Assembly (NCBI GenBank): GCA_018268695.1
Contig: JAFDWD010001121.1
Coordinates: 124,001-188,000 of the forward strand
Source of the DNA: Actinomycetota bacterium
GTDB lineage: Bacteria; Actinomycetota; Thermoleophilia; Solirubrobacterales; 70-9
Direction of reading: 5' to 3'
DNA: 64,000 bases
Numbering within the stretch: the first letter of the stretch is position 1; each line of letters starts with the position of its first letter. Position numbers and translations under genes: made by a program. Under the pieces are notes generated by a model. It did no database searches, was not told the origin of the DNA, and was given only the letters and a program-made list of their open reading frames with translations. Shown here one piece after another: positions 43,292 through 51,830 of the stretch.

Positions 43292-45901
43292 TCAGGCGGC
43301 GCGCCGGACGGTCTTCCGCCGCGCGGCGAAGATCTGGGCGGCGACCTTCATCTTGGTCGAGGCGCCCTCGCGATCGGCGAGCTCGGTCGCGAGTCCGGCG
43401 AACTGCCGCGCCAGCTCCTCCGAGCCCCCCTCGCCGGGGGCCGCGCCGGCGTCTTCGCCGCGGTTGAGGACGCCGTCGACCTCGGCCGCGCGGGGGATCA
43501 GGATGCCCGCCCGGTGCAGCTCGCAGGGATAGTTGAGGAGGGCGAGCAGGACGCCCACCGAGTCGAACTCCGAGCCGGTCCGCGTCGCCCGCCCGATCCG
43601 CTGCTCGAAGGGCCGCGGCGTCCAGGGCAGGTCGTAGTGGCCGACCAGGGAGGCCGGCAGGTTGTGGCCCCGCCTGCCGACCGGGCTCATCAGCATCACC
43701 GGGAACTCGCCGAGCCGGAAGGAGCGCTTGAGGCGGGCCGCCTCGCGCTCCCCGATACCGCCGATGAAGAGCGGCGCCTCGACCCCGTGGGTATCGGCGA
43801 GCTCGCGGGAGAGCAGCCGCAGGAGCTCGACCGACTCGGCGAAGAGCAGCGTCTTCTCCCCGTCGGCCGCGGCCGCGGCCGCGGTCCCCGCGATCCAGGC
43901 CCGCTTGCTGGGGCCGGTCCTGACCACGGCGTCGATCAGGCCTTCGGACTCCAGGAGCGCGGCGGCGACCGCCTTCGAGGCGCGCAGTGCCTCGGCGTCG
44001 GAGGCGGCGAGGAGCGCGACCTCGGTCGCCGAGAGCAGGAGGCCCCGGGTCGAGGCCATCCGCCTCCGCAGGACGGCCAGCTCGGAGTCGTCGGGCGCCA
44101 GGCCGGCGGCCCGCTCGACCTGCTCGCGCAGGGTGCCGAAGAGCTGCGCGATCCGCTCCTCGGCGGCGTCCAGCAGCGCCAGCTCGGCGAGCGTGGGGTC
44201 GATGATCTTGAACTCCGGGTCGTCGAGCTCGGGCATGTAGTCCTTCATGTCCTCGCGGGTGAGCCGGACCATCGTCGGGCCCATCGCCCGGCGCAGGCGG
44301 CGCTGGGAGACCTCGTCGAAGGTCGAGTAGCGGCTCGAGAGCGGCTTCTCGCGAAGCGCCTCGCGGTCGTTGCGGGCAAAGGCCTCCAGGGCGTCGTATT
44401 CCTGGTTGGTTCTGCCACGTGGGGTCGCCGTGATCAGCCCCGCGACCTTGGCCCGCTCGCGCAGGCGCCACAGTGCCCGGGCAAGCTGCGTGCCTGGGTT
44501 GGCGAGCGCCTCGTCGGCCTCCTCGACGACTAGGTCGTCGTAGGTCAGGACGCGCAGGTCCTCGACCGCGGTGCGGACCTGGTCGAAGGTCGCCATCACG
44601 ATCCCGGGCTCCGGCCCGAGCTGGCGATCGAAGGCGATCAGCCCGGGCGCGATCCGCCGGTCCTCGGCGACGTGCACGGCGACCCCCGGCCAGAACTTCG
44701 GGATCTCCCCCTCGACCCATTCGGAGCGGATGTAGCGGGGCAGGGCCACGCACATCCGGTAGGCCGCGAGCTCGGCGGCCTTGCCGCGGCAGGCGATCAG
44801 GGTCATCGGCGTCTTGCCGGTCCCGACTTTCGAGAAGTTCAGCATCCCGACCTCGGTCGCCCGGTGCCGGCCGACCGCGATCCGCTGCGGGGGGAGCAGG
44901 TCGCCGTCGAGGGCCGGCCGCGCCGCCGCCATCGCCAGGACGTCGGCGACTTCGGGATCGAGGACGACCTTGGCGCCCCCCTCCCTGGCGGCCCTGACCT
45001 CGCGCCTCGCCTCCTCGGCGCTCACCTCACGCGCGATCGCCAGCGGCCAGTCGCTCGCCTGGCCATGGACGACCTCGGCGAGGCCGGGCAGGCCGGGGAC
45101 CCGGCGGGCGACCAGGTGCCCGCGGGCGAGGACCTCCAGCGGCTCGAGGATCCCTTCCGGATCGTCGACCTCCACCCCGGCCTCGCTCATGTCGTGGGCG
45201 AGCTCGAGGGCCTCGTGGGCCAGCAATGCCTCGGGCGGGCGCGGGGTCTCATAGGGCCAGGCGTTCACCGGGCACCCCTCCGGGAGCCAGCCGACCGGGC
45301 GGGTCAGGATCCGGCCGAAGAGGCCGCCGGCGTCGTTGGCGCGGAGGACGACCGCCATCTGCGCGAGCGGGCCCTCCTCGCCGTGCTCGCACACCCCGAC
45401 GCGCGGCCTCGCGGAACCGAGCTTGCCGAGCTCGGCGGCGAGCTTCTCCTGCCGGGTGGCGACGCGGCGGTTCTGCGCCGCCCAGGCGCCCTTGGTGTAG
45501 GGGATCTCGGGCGGGATCAGGTCGAGGACCGCCTGCACCGCGCGACTGTCGGCGCCGGGGACCTGGAAGCTGCGCTCGCTGCGCCAGCCGCCCGCGCGGG
45601 CCGTGATCCCCAGCGCGAAGACCTCGCGCACGTAGGGACGGACCAGGACCGAGCGCCGCAGCAGCTGGTCGGGGCCCAGCGCGGGGCGCTCGACCCCTGC
45701 CAGGGTGAAGCGGAAGCCGAGCGGCGCCTCGTCCCGTGGGTGGGCACTGCCGAAGCGCGCCGCCAGCTCGCGCTGGGCCGCGGCGGCTTCGCGGGCGCGT
45801 TGCTCACGGCGCCGCTCACCTGCCGCCCGGCCGCGCGCGGGTGGCGTCGGCGCGGGCATACCGGGCAGGCTGGGCGCCGGAGCGGTTGGGGTCTTGCTCA
45901 A
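43292..45901 (-). CDS. SNF2-like DNA helicase/translocase
   Basis: 869 residues. TTG at 45901 is chosen for the GGAGGTG 4 bases upstream and the TTGA overlap with the preceding stop. Motif I is NFSKVGTGKTPMTLIACRG (near 356), motif II LVVEEADEALANP (near 457; EEAD instead of DEAH), motif III ITATPRGRTN and motif VI EQRIGRATRTGSEFD (near 765). The N-terminal 300 residues have no known domain. SNF2 proteins move along double-stranded DNA. Such enzymes are common in defence systems (DISARM, Dpd-type) and in phage genomes. Confidence 0.86.
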   Translation of the reverse strand: MSKTPTAPAPSLPGMPAPTPPARGRAAGERRREQRAREAAAAQRELAARFGSAHPRDEAPLGFRFTLAGVERPALGPDQLLRRSVLVRPYVREVFALGITARAGGWRSERSFQVPGADSRAVQAVLDLIPPEIPYTKGAWAAQNRRVATRQEKLAAELGKLGSARPRVGVCEHGEEGPLAQMAVVLRANDAGGLFGRILTRPVGWLPEGCPVNAWPYETPRPPEALLAHEALELAHDMSEAGVEVDDPEGILEPLEVLARGHLVARRVPGLPGLAEVVHGQASDWPLAIAREVSAEEARREVRAAREGGAKVVLDPEVADVLAMAAARPALDGDLLPPQRIAVGRHRATEVGMLNFSKVGTGKTPMTLIACRGKAAELAAYRMCVALPRYIRSEWVEGEIPKFWPGVAVHVAEDRRIAPGLIAFDRQLGPEPGIVMATFDQVRTAVEDLRVLTYDDLVVEEADEALANPGTQLARALWRLRERAKVAGLITATPRGRTNQEYDALEAFARNDREALREKPLSSRYSTFDEVSQRRLRRAMGPTMVRLTREDMKDYMPELDDPEFKIIDPTLAELALLDAAEERIAQLFGTLREQVERAAGLAPDDSELAVLRRRMASTRGLLLSATEVALLAASDAEALRASKAVAAALLESEGLIDAVVRTGPSKRAWIAGTAAAAAADGEKTLLFAESVELLRLLSRELADTHGVEAPLFIGGIGEREAARLKRSFRLGEFPVMLMSPVGRRGHNLPASLVGHYDLPWTPRPFEQRIGRATRTGSEFDSVGVLLALLNYPCELHRAGILIPRAAEVDGVLNRGEDAGAAPGEGGSEELARQFAGLATELADREGASTKMKVAAQIFAARRKTVRRAA

Positions 45902-46523
45902 GGTGCACCTCCGTGTGTCTTGGGGGCCCGGACGGGCGCCGAGGCGCCCCGGCCCGAGGTATGGATTCCGGCGACGGGCGACGGCGCCGTCGCGATGGGC
46001 TCGGCGTCGATCGGTATCTGCAGGCGCTCCAGGAGCGCCGCCGCGAAGGGCAGGGCGTCGGCGACCCGCGGCTCGAGCCATCCGCGGCTGTTCTCAAGCC
46101 ATCCTTCGGGGCCTGAGAGCGACGGCTTGCACTGGCCCCGGCGCGACGGTGGGGCCAGGTCAGACCGTCGTTCCCAGGGCCGATCTGTCTGATGCAGTCC
46201 CACTGCGCCGCGAGGGCGCGGTCGGGATCTGCCCCCTCGAGGCGCTCGTCGAGCCAACAACGTGCGTCGAGGAAGCGCCCGGCGGTCCTCACGAAGACAT
46301 GGCCCTGGACCTCGTCCTTCTCGCACCCCTCGGTCTGGCGGTCGAAGGCGAAGACCAGCTGGACGGGGGTGAGCCGCCGGAGCGCTTCGGCGAACGAGTG
46401 GCAATGCCCGTTGGTGAAGACGTGTTCGGCGTCGGAGTCGAGCACGCCGTATCGCAGCTCCCTGACTTCGGGGAAGCCGAAGAGGATGTCGAAGCAATCC
46501 CACTCGGAGACCGGGGCGCTCAT
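45898..46523 (-). CDS. Hypothetical protein carrying one frame shift
   Basis: The first frame starts MSAPVSEWDCFDILFGFPEV and continues to IGPGNDGLTWPHRRAG. The second gives CKPSLSGPEGWLENSRGW and LPFAAALLERLQIPIDAE to the stop. Adding one G to the GGGG run near 46145 joins them. Both ends are coupled to neighbours (ATGA at 46523, TTGA at 45898-45901), so both frames are used by one gene. Either a base-calling error, a recent mutation or a programmed shift. No family recognised. Confidence 0.55.
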
Positions 46524-47167
46524 CAGGCGATCAGCTCCGAGGCGGCGTCGAGCGCCAACTGGGGCGGCGCCGCGACCAGCCGCAGGCCCTCGGCGAGGTA
46601 GGCGTCGCGCCAGCGGACCCACTTGGTCCCGTCGACCGAGTCACAGCCGATCGCCTTCGCGTAGGCGATGCGCCTGGCGGAGTTGACGCGGCCCATGTGG
46701 ACCCAGGTGCCGCGGCGCCTGGCCTCGGCTACCAGGGCGCCTGCATCGGCGCCGAGCTTCCATGTCGTCGAGCCCCCGATGAACAGGGCGTCGATCCGCG
46801 GCCACGCGGTGTCGAGCCAACGGCCGAGGCCCTCGAGGCCGTCCTGGGCCACGAGGGCGACCGGGAGGCCGCGCCTGGCCGGCGCCGAGCACCAGCGCTC
46901 GAACCGACGCGCGGTCTCGTAGGCGTCGCCGACCACGTCGGGCACGGTCACGAAGAGACGCCCCTCGATGCCCCGCAGCCGATCGAGCATCGCGCAGTAG
47001 GCGTCGATGTCGAGGCCCTGGAAGCAGTCGTTGTCGGCCGCCCACGGCACACCCCGCGCGGCCGTGTCGGCGATCCGCGGGAAGTGCCGGGGCTGCACGA
47101 GGCGACCGAGATTCGGATGCTTAAAGGCGAGCATCTGCGCCTCGGCCTGCGTCGCGAGCAGCAGCAT
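46523..47167 (-). CDS. TGT/DpdA-like base-exchange enzyme (phage type)
   Basis: 214 residues. The order of motifs matches a compact TGT fold: WAADNDCFQG (near 42, like DSGGFQ of tRNA-guanine transglycosylase with the base-binding Asp), FVTVPDVVGD (near 71), VALVAQDG (near 102), FIGGSTTWKLG (near 129, like GGLAVGE) and IGCDSVDGTKW (near 171, like the nucleophile region DLFDC). Proteins of this size occur in actinobacterial phages as DpdA-like enzymes that exchange guanine for a 7-deazaguanine in DNA. Its job in this element is inferred; no preQ0-synthesis genes are in the window. Coupled at both ends. Confidence 0.72.
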   Translation of the reverse strand: MLLLATQAEAQMLAFKHPNLGRLVQPRHFPRIADTAARGVPWAADNDCFQGLDIDAYCAMLDRLRGIEGRLFVTVPDVVGDAYETARRFERWCSAPARRGLPVALVAQDGLEGLGRWLDTAWPRIDALFIGGSTTWKLGADAGALVAEARRRGTWVHMGRVNSARRIAYAKAIGCDSVDGTKWVRWRDAYLAEGLRLVAAPPQLALDAASELIA

Positions 47168-47497
47168 CTAGGTCCGCCCCGCCGGCGGCGTCATGTCGGC
47201 GGGCTCCACCGGCCGTGGCCGGATCCGCTCGGGGCGCGGGCGCCGCACGTACCTCTCCTGGTAGTCGGCGCCGAGCGCCTCGACGACGTCGCGGCCCTCC
47301 TCGGGCCAGAAGGCGCCGATCAGGCGGACGAGCTTCTCGCCGCCCTGGTCGGGGCGGTCGAGCAGGACGCTGACCGCGCGCTCGGCGTCGTGGGCCCAGA
47401 TCAGGCTGTAGCGGGCGCCGTCGATCCGCACCAGGCCGAGACGCTCCTCGTTCAAGGCGGTCCTGGGCGACTCGCGCTCGGTGGTCGCCGGGCTCAT
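47168..47497 (-). CDS. Hypothetical 109-residue protein
   Basis: Reads LNEERLGLVRIDGARYSLIW, HDAERAVSVLLDRPDQGGEK, then YQERYVRRPRPERIRPRPV. The stop abuts the ATG of the TGT-like gene, so it is in the same transcript. The first half is a small alpha/beta domain; the tail is basic and Pro-rich. No family recognised. Confidence 0.5.
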   Translation of the reverse strand: MSPATTERESPRTALNEERLGLVRIDGARYSLIWAHDAERAVSVLLDRPDQGGEKLVRLIGAFWPEEGRDVVEALGADYQERYVRRPRPERIRPRPVEPADMTPPAGRT

Positions 47498-47814
47498 GAC
47501 GCCGCTCCTTCGGGCTTCTTCACCGAGCCCGGGTCGGCGATCGCCCGCTCGGCGATCTCGATGCAGCGCTTACAGCTCGGCTCGTGGTCCTCGCCGCCAC
47601 GGTGGAGCCCCCAGAAGCTCCAGCGCGACTTGCAGAGCGCGTCGCGGGCGTTGCGGTGGATGCGGCCGATCCGCACCTCCTCCTCGACGACGACGTGATC
47701 GCCGCCGCCATAGAGCGCGGTCTCCCGCGGGGTGTAGGCGTGCTCGATGTGGGCGCCGAAGGGCAGCTGCTCGAGCAGCGTTTTGGAGGACCGCTCGGGC
47801 CCTGGATCGTTCAC
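47494..47814 (-). CDS. Hypothetical protein with a C-terminal zinc-knuckle-like motif
   Basis: GTG at 47814 is favoured because AGGAG lies 9 bases before it; the ATG at 47823 would leave no spacing. About 106 residues. IGRIHRNARDALCKSRWSFW is followed by HEPSCKRCIEIAERA, giving Cys/His ligands for one metal. The stop overlaps the next start as ATGA. Such small proteins are common in actinobacterial phages; function unknown. Confidence 0.5.
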   Translation of the reverse strand: MNDPGPERSSKTLLEQLPFGAHIEHAYTPRETALYGGGDHVVVEEEVRIGRIHRNARDALCKSRWSFWGLHRGGEDHEPSCKRCIEIAERAIADPGSVKKPEGAAS

Positions 47815-47892
47815 TGATTCCATCTCCTCTCGTGAATCGGCCCTGGCGCGCGAGATCGCGGCCAGGGATCTCCTAGGAAGCTGTAGGCAGGG

Positions 47893-47908
47893 CGGCCGCT
47901 CGCGGCCG
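47893..47908 (-). terminator. Possible hairpin between operon parts
   Basis: CGGCCGC-TC-GCGGCCG is a perfect 7-bp stem with a 2-base loop in the 150-bp gap after the stop at 47977. No U-tract, so this is a weak call. Confidence 0.25.
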
Positions 47909-47976
47909 ACCGGAACTCGACACCCGGTCTGCGACCTCCGGCGACCGAAGCTGGACGCCCGGATCGGAGGGCTACC

Positions 47977-48240
47977 TCAGGGCGACTTCCTGAAGCCCTC
48001 GAGGTCGACCCGGTAGCTGAATCTCGAGCCCTCGCGCCTGGTGAGGAAGCCCTTCCGACCCAGCGCCCGGAGCAAAAGGTGGACCGGTAGGGACGCCGGG
48101 ACCAAGATGGCAGCACGGGCGATGGCCATGGATGCCCCGAGGCAGCCGACGGCGATCGCCGCGAACGCGACGAGGGGACGCAGGATCGGATTCTCGACCT
48201 CGCGCCCTCTCCACTCAACGTTCCATCGCACCCGGTTCAT
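47977..48240 (-). CDS. Small membrane protein, 87 residues
   Basis: ATG at 48240 overlaps the mIHF-like stop (ATGA) and has GGAGG upstream. A hydrophobic region (FAAIAVGCLGASMAIARAA) spans about 25-45. The polar C-terminus (ALGRKGFLTRREGSRFSYRV) looks like a short winged segment. Function unknown. Confidence 0.5.
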   Translation of the reverse strand: MNRVRWNVEWRGREVENPILRPLVAFAAIAVGCLGASMAIARAAILVPASLPVHLLLRALGRKGFLTRREGSRFSYRVDLEGFRKSP

Positions 48241-48683
48241 CGCCGACCTCCGATCGCGTTCGCGGGACCACCTGCCGAGCTGCCGCGGGAGCCGAGAAGC
48301 CGCGGCGCCGATCCGTCTGGCACCCGGCCGCGGCGGTCGGCCGCTCGTCTATTCAGGAGCGCGCGGACGAGGAGGCGGCGCTGCCGCTCGGTGAGCGCTC
48401 CGAGCTGTCTGCCCTCGGCGATCCGGAGTGGCATCAGCAACTTCCGCGCGCGGGTGGGCCCCCAGCGCCTCTGGCTCGTCAGTAGCTCTGCGACGCTCAT
48501 CGTCGCGGCCTCCCACGGACAGGAGCTGACGACGTCGGCGGCGGCGAGATCGCCCCGCGCGACCGCGCGTTTCAGATCGGCCCTCGCGAGCCGGACCTTG
48601 TTTGCTCTCTCGAGCGCACCCAGATGCTGCGGGACCTCGGTTGCTGGGACCGCTTCCTCGGGTGCTGCCGTTGCAGAATCCAT
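48237..48683 (-). CDS. Actinobacterial integration host factor (mIHF)-like protein
   Basis: 148 residues; ATG at 48683 follows AAGGAGG. The middle matches mIHF: LERANKVRLARADLKRAVAR, then MSVAELLTSQRRWGPTRARK (helix-two-turn-helix) and LRIAEGRQLGALTERQRRLL. mIHF binds duplex DNA and supports phage L5 integration in mycobacteria. The copy here has an extra acidic N-terminus and a C-terminal Gly/Arg tail. In this element it may assist integration, excision or DNA packing. Confidence 0.75.
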   Translation of the reverse strand: MDSATAAPEEAVPATEVPQHLGALERANKVRLARADLKRAVARGDLAAADVVSSCPWEAATMSVAELLTSQRRWGPTRARKLLMPLRIAEGRQLGALTERQRRLLVRALLNRRAADRRGRVPDGSAPRLLGSRGSSAGGPANAIGGRR

Positions 48684-48760
48684 TGGATTCCTCCTTGGTC
48701 GAATCGGATGGGATGGGCCTGCCGCCGCGCCAGGACGGCCGGCCGATGGACCGCCCCGGG

Positions 48761-49654
48761 TCAGGCCGGGATCGGACCGCCGCCGACCGGGCACCGGTCC
48801 CAGTGCGGGCAGCCGTCGCCACCGACCCGCGGCGCGCACCACCAGCCGAAGTCGGGCGCGAGCGGCCACTCTCCGGGCTCGGTGGCGTCGAGATGGGCGA
48901 TCATCCGCGCCACGCGGGCCACCCGGCGCTGGAAGCCGAGCAGCTGGCCGGTGCTGCGCGGAGCGGGCACGACCCGCCAGCGCGGGCCCTCCTCGGGCCG
49001 CTCGAGGGTCGCCGCGTGGAAGACGAACTCCGCCGGGTTCCGCTCGGCCCAGCGCATGAACGTCTGTGCGGTGGCCTGCAGGTCCCGGTAGGCGCGCTCC
49101 TCCTTCACCGTCGAGCGACCGAACTTGAGATCGGCCAGCAGCCGCGGACACTCGAGGTCGAAGTAGCAGACGAATCGCCACTCCTGCCCGGCGTCGAAGC
49201 GGAAGCTGGCACGGCGCTCGACCGAGACCGGCTCGACCGACGGGGCGATCTCGGTCAGGTAGTCGGCGACGGCACCCCGACACTGGACCTTGCCGAACTC
49301 CGGGTCGTCCTCGAGGCCGAGGACGGTTTCGCCGATCTTCGCGGCGAAGAGCACGAGCACGAGGTCGTCAAGCTCTGCCGTGCCCGGCGCCCGCCCCGCG
49401 ATCCGCCCGGCGAAGTAGTGGGCGAGGGTGTCGCCGACCACCGAGCCGAGCGTCATCGAGAGGTTCGGCGGCACCTTCTCCCCGAGCAGGTAGGTGCGGC
49501 GGAAGGCCTCCGGGCACTTCTCGAAGGCCCGCAGGCTCGCCGGCGAGAGCGACTTCAGCCGCAGCCGGCGGCCGTAGCGTCGCGCCGGGAGCTGAAGCGG
49601 GACCGAGAGCGGGTCGACGGGGGCGGAGGCGCTCGGCCTCGCGATCGCACTCAT
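48761..49654 (-). CDS. Cas4/AddB-like PD-(D/E)XK nuclease with a probable Fe-S cluster
   Basis: 297 residues. ATG at 49654 overlaps the preceding stop (ATGA). LSPASLRAFEKCPEAFRRTY (near 31-50) gives the first Cys; the active site strand is CPRLLADLKFGRS (near 171-178, D-x-K). The C-terminus has WWCAPRVGGDGCPHWDRCP, three further Cys, so the four-Cys pattern of Cas4/AddB nucleases is complete. A typical partner of a single-strand annealing protein; RecT lies 5 kb upstream in the same direction. Confidence 0.78.
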   Translation of the reverse strand: MSAIARPSASAPVDPLSVPLQLPARRYGRRLRLKSLSPASLRAFEKCPEAFRRTYLLGEKVPPNLSMTLGSVVGDTLAHYFAGRIAGRAPGTAELDDLVLVLFAAKIGETVLGLEDDPEFGKVQCRGAVADYLTEIAPSVEPVSVERRASFRFDAGQEWRFVCYFDLECPRLLADLKFGRSTVKEERAYRDLQATAQTFMRWAERNPAEFVFHAATLERPEEGPRWRVVPAPRSTGQLLGFQRRVARVARMIAHLDATEPGEWPLAPDFGWWCAPRVGGDGCPHWDRCPVGGGPIPA

Positions 49655-50505
49655 CCCGACCAGCCTGCCGCCGCCGGCGGCTCGCCCGAGCGCGCCGCCT
49701 CGATCACCTCGGCGATCGAGCAGTCCAGGCGGAAGCGGTGTCCGGTGGCTTCTTCGACCCGCAGGTACTCCGGGGCGAGCTCGGGATTCAGCCGGGCCGA
49801 GAGGACGAGGGCCGGTCTCGAGGCGAGGATGCAGAAGCGGCAGCTGAGCCGTGGCATCCCGGCGGCGTAGGCGGGGTGGATCAGGTCGGCGATACGGCTG
49901 GCCTCGACCCGCTCCCAGACCTCCTCTACCGACCACTCGTGCAGCGGCAGGAAGTCGGTGACCTCACGCCGCCCGTTGCTGGCCCCCTGGTCGACGCGGA
50001 GCGCCGGGCGCCTGGCCCGGGCCGGTGACTCCTGGGCGCGCATCCCCATCACGTTCAGGAGACGCACCCGCTCCCGACCGCCCTGCTCGCGGCGCTCGCC
50101 GACCAGCCGGGTCATCAGCCGCCGCAGCGGTCCGCGCTTCAGATCCGAGGAGCACCAGCGCTGCCGGGCGCTCGGCCACATCCCCCGGCGCTCGACGCGT
50201 CCGAGCAGGTCGGGGCCGGAGGCCGAGACGACGAAGAAGCGCAGCCCGTAGCGCTCGGCCTGCTCACGGGCGAGCTCCCTGGTCCCCGCCCACTCGGCGC
50301 GGCCGAGGTCGGCATGGCCGACGACGACCCGGTCGAGGACGCCCTGGCGGGCCGCCTCCGTGGCGATCACGTCGAGGGTCGCCATGCTGTCCTTGCCCGC
50401 CGAGGAGTTCACCAGGACGACGTCGTAGGCACCGAGCTCGGCGAGCGTGCCCGCTGCCGCGCTGGGGGTGGTGAAGAGCTGCGCCTGACCGGCGGCGCCG
50501 CTCAC
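49651..50505 (-). CDS. PAPS-reductase/DndC-like PP-loop protein
   Basis: 284 residues from a GTG coupled to the upstream stop (GTGA). VLVNSSAGKDSMATLDVIAT (near 30-48) is the PP-loop that binds ATP. RQRWCSSDLKRGPLRRLM (near 111) and LSCRFCILASRPALVL (near 215) supply Cys as in phosphoadenosine-phosphosulfate reductase-like and DndC proteins. Members in phages and plasmids are of unknown substrate; DndC works in DNA phosphorothioation with DndD/E, which are not seen here. Coupled to the nuclease gene. Confidence 0.78.
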   Translation of the reverse strand: MSGAAGQAQLFTTPSAAAGTLAELGAYDVVLVNSSAGKDSMATLDVIATEAARQGVLDRVVVGHADLGRAEWAGTRELAREQAERYGLRFFVVSASGPDLLGRVERRGMWPSARQRWCSSDLKRGPLRRLMTRLVGERREQGGRERVRLLNVMGMRAQESPARARRPALRVDQGASNGRREVTDFLPLHEWSVEEVWERVEASRIADLIHPAYAAGMPRLSCRFCILASRPALVLSARLNPELAPEYLRVEEATGHRFRLDCSIAEVIEAARSGEPPAAAGWSG

Positions 50506-51158
50506 CTGGGGGCACCCCCGCTGCGGACCAGCTCGGCGGGGTCGAGCCGCTCGCTCCCGAGCCAGGCCGCCAGGACGGCCTCGGCCGCCGCGTCGATCGG
50601 CATGATCGTCCCGCTGGCGGGATCGAAGGTCCCGGCCTCGACCAGCGAGGCGCGCGCGACGGCCATCCTCGCCACCGTCGGGTAGTTCTCGACCAGCCGG
50701 CCGTGCGCGTGGAAGACCCGATCGGCCAGTCGGGCCAGTTCCGGCTGGTCGTAGATCGCGCCCTCGTAATAGACGGCGACCCGCTCGGCACCCGGCTGCG
50801 GGGCGCCGACGACGCCCGAGCCCCTGCGGATGCCCTTCGTCGAGGGGTCCCCCTCCCGCGGGACGAGGACGACATAGGGGCTCGCCAGCCGCGCGGTCGC
50901 CTCGGCCTCGGAGAGCATCCGGGCGATCCGCCTGAGACGCGGACGTTCGTGCTCGGCGACGTCCACCTCGGGGTCCACCTCCTCTCCATCGCCCTCCTCG
51001 GCGATGTGCATCCGCCCGTGGTCGATCTCCAGCCTGGCGCCCCGGTCGTGGCGACGGAGGACGCCGCCCCGGAGCGTGTAGGCCCTGTCCTCCTCGGGAC
51101 AGTCGACGTAGATCCCCAGCCCCAGCTCGTCGGCCGGCATTCCCATGACCAGTTCCAT
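50502..51158 (-). CDS. Hypothetical 218-residue protein
   Basis: ATG at 51158 is chosen for the GGAGGTTCGAG upstream. N-terminal acidic domain (ELVMGMPADELGLGIYVD, RAYTLRGGVLRRHDRGARLE), a middle helix ARMLSEAEATARLASPY and a C-terminal helical part (VENYPTVARMAVARASLVEA). No family recognised. Coupled to the PP-loop gene. Confidence 0.55.
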   Translation of the reverse strand: MELVMGMPADELGLGIYVDCPEEDRAYTLRGGVLRRHDRGARLEIDHGRMHIAEEGDGEEVDPEVDVAEHERPRLRRIARMLSEAEATARLASPYVVLVPREGDPSTKGIRRGSGVVGAPQPGAERVAVYYEGAIYDQPELARLADRVFHAHGRLVENYPTVARMAVARASLVEAGTFDPASGTIMPIDAAAEAVLAAWLGSERLDPAELVRSGGAPR

Positions 51159-51252
51159 CTCGAACCTCCAGTCTTCGGCGGGGGCACCGCCCCCGCGTTC
51201 TTCGCGCACGCGGCGCGCGGGATCTCCGCGGTCGACGACCGCGTCGCCCCTC

Positions 51253-51792
51253 TCAGTCGCCGCGGGCCGCGTCGGCGGTCGACCCGTTCAGCTCGTCACA
51301 GGCGTCCTGCGCCTGCCCACGGCTGCTCCAGACGTCGGCCCGGAGCGCGTCGGTCGAGGTGTCGAGCACCTGGTAGCCCTCGCCCGTGACCTCCACCACG
51401 TGGCGGGCGGCCTCGGCCTCGTGGTAGCGGCCGGCGCGCTCCACCAGAGGAGCCCAGTCGAGCCCGATCTCATCGGCGAGGTGGCGCAGGTCGCAGAGCA
51501 GATCGGCTATCTCCTCCTCGCCGGCGCGACCTCCCGGCCGCAGGTGGGCGGCGCCACCGGCCTCCCAGTAGGCCCTCAGGGCCGAGGCGGCCCGGAGGCT
51601 GCGCCCGCGATTCCCGCTGGGCGCCTCGTCACCGCCGTCCGGGGTCTGCATGGCTTCCGGGCGATCGAAGTCGAGGATGACCGCCGCGCACGACTGACAC
51701 TCGACGGCGACGTTCGCGCCGTCCGCGTAGCTCACGCATGCCAGCTCATGGCCTAGGTGTGGCGCCAGGTCGGAATAGCTGTGGGCAGCCAT
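51253..51792 (-). CDS. Hypothetical 179-residue protein
   Basis: ATG at 51792 with GGGAGGCGG upstream. The first 45 residues form a small metal-binding-like unit (LGHELACVSYADGANVAVEC, QSCAAVILDF). A later helix (LADEIGLDWAPLVERAGRYH) and beta strands follow. Similar N-terminal units recur in actinobacterial mobile elements. Function unknown. Confidence 0.5.
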   Translation of the reverse strand: MAAHSYSDLAPHLGHELACVSYADGANVAVECQSCAAVILDFDRPEAMQTPDGGDEAPSGNRGRSLRAASALRAYWEAGGAAHLRPGGRAGEEEIADLLCDLRHLADEIGLDWAPLVERAGRYHEAEAARHVVEVTGEGYQVLDTSTDALRADVWSSRGQAQDACDELNGSTADAARGD

Positions 51793-51830
51793 CCGCCTCC
51801 CTTCGGAAATCCGTCACGGTGGCCAGCCAC

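Noticed and set aside
47871..47886. CCTAGGAAGCTGTAGG as a fifth copy of the palindrome
   Set aside because: Arms do not match (CCTAGG against TGTAGG) and the spacer is four bases.
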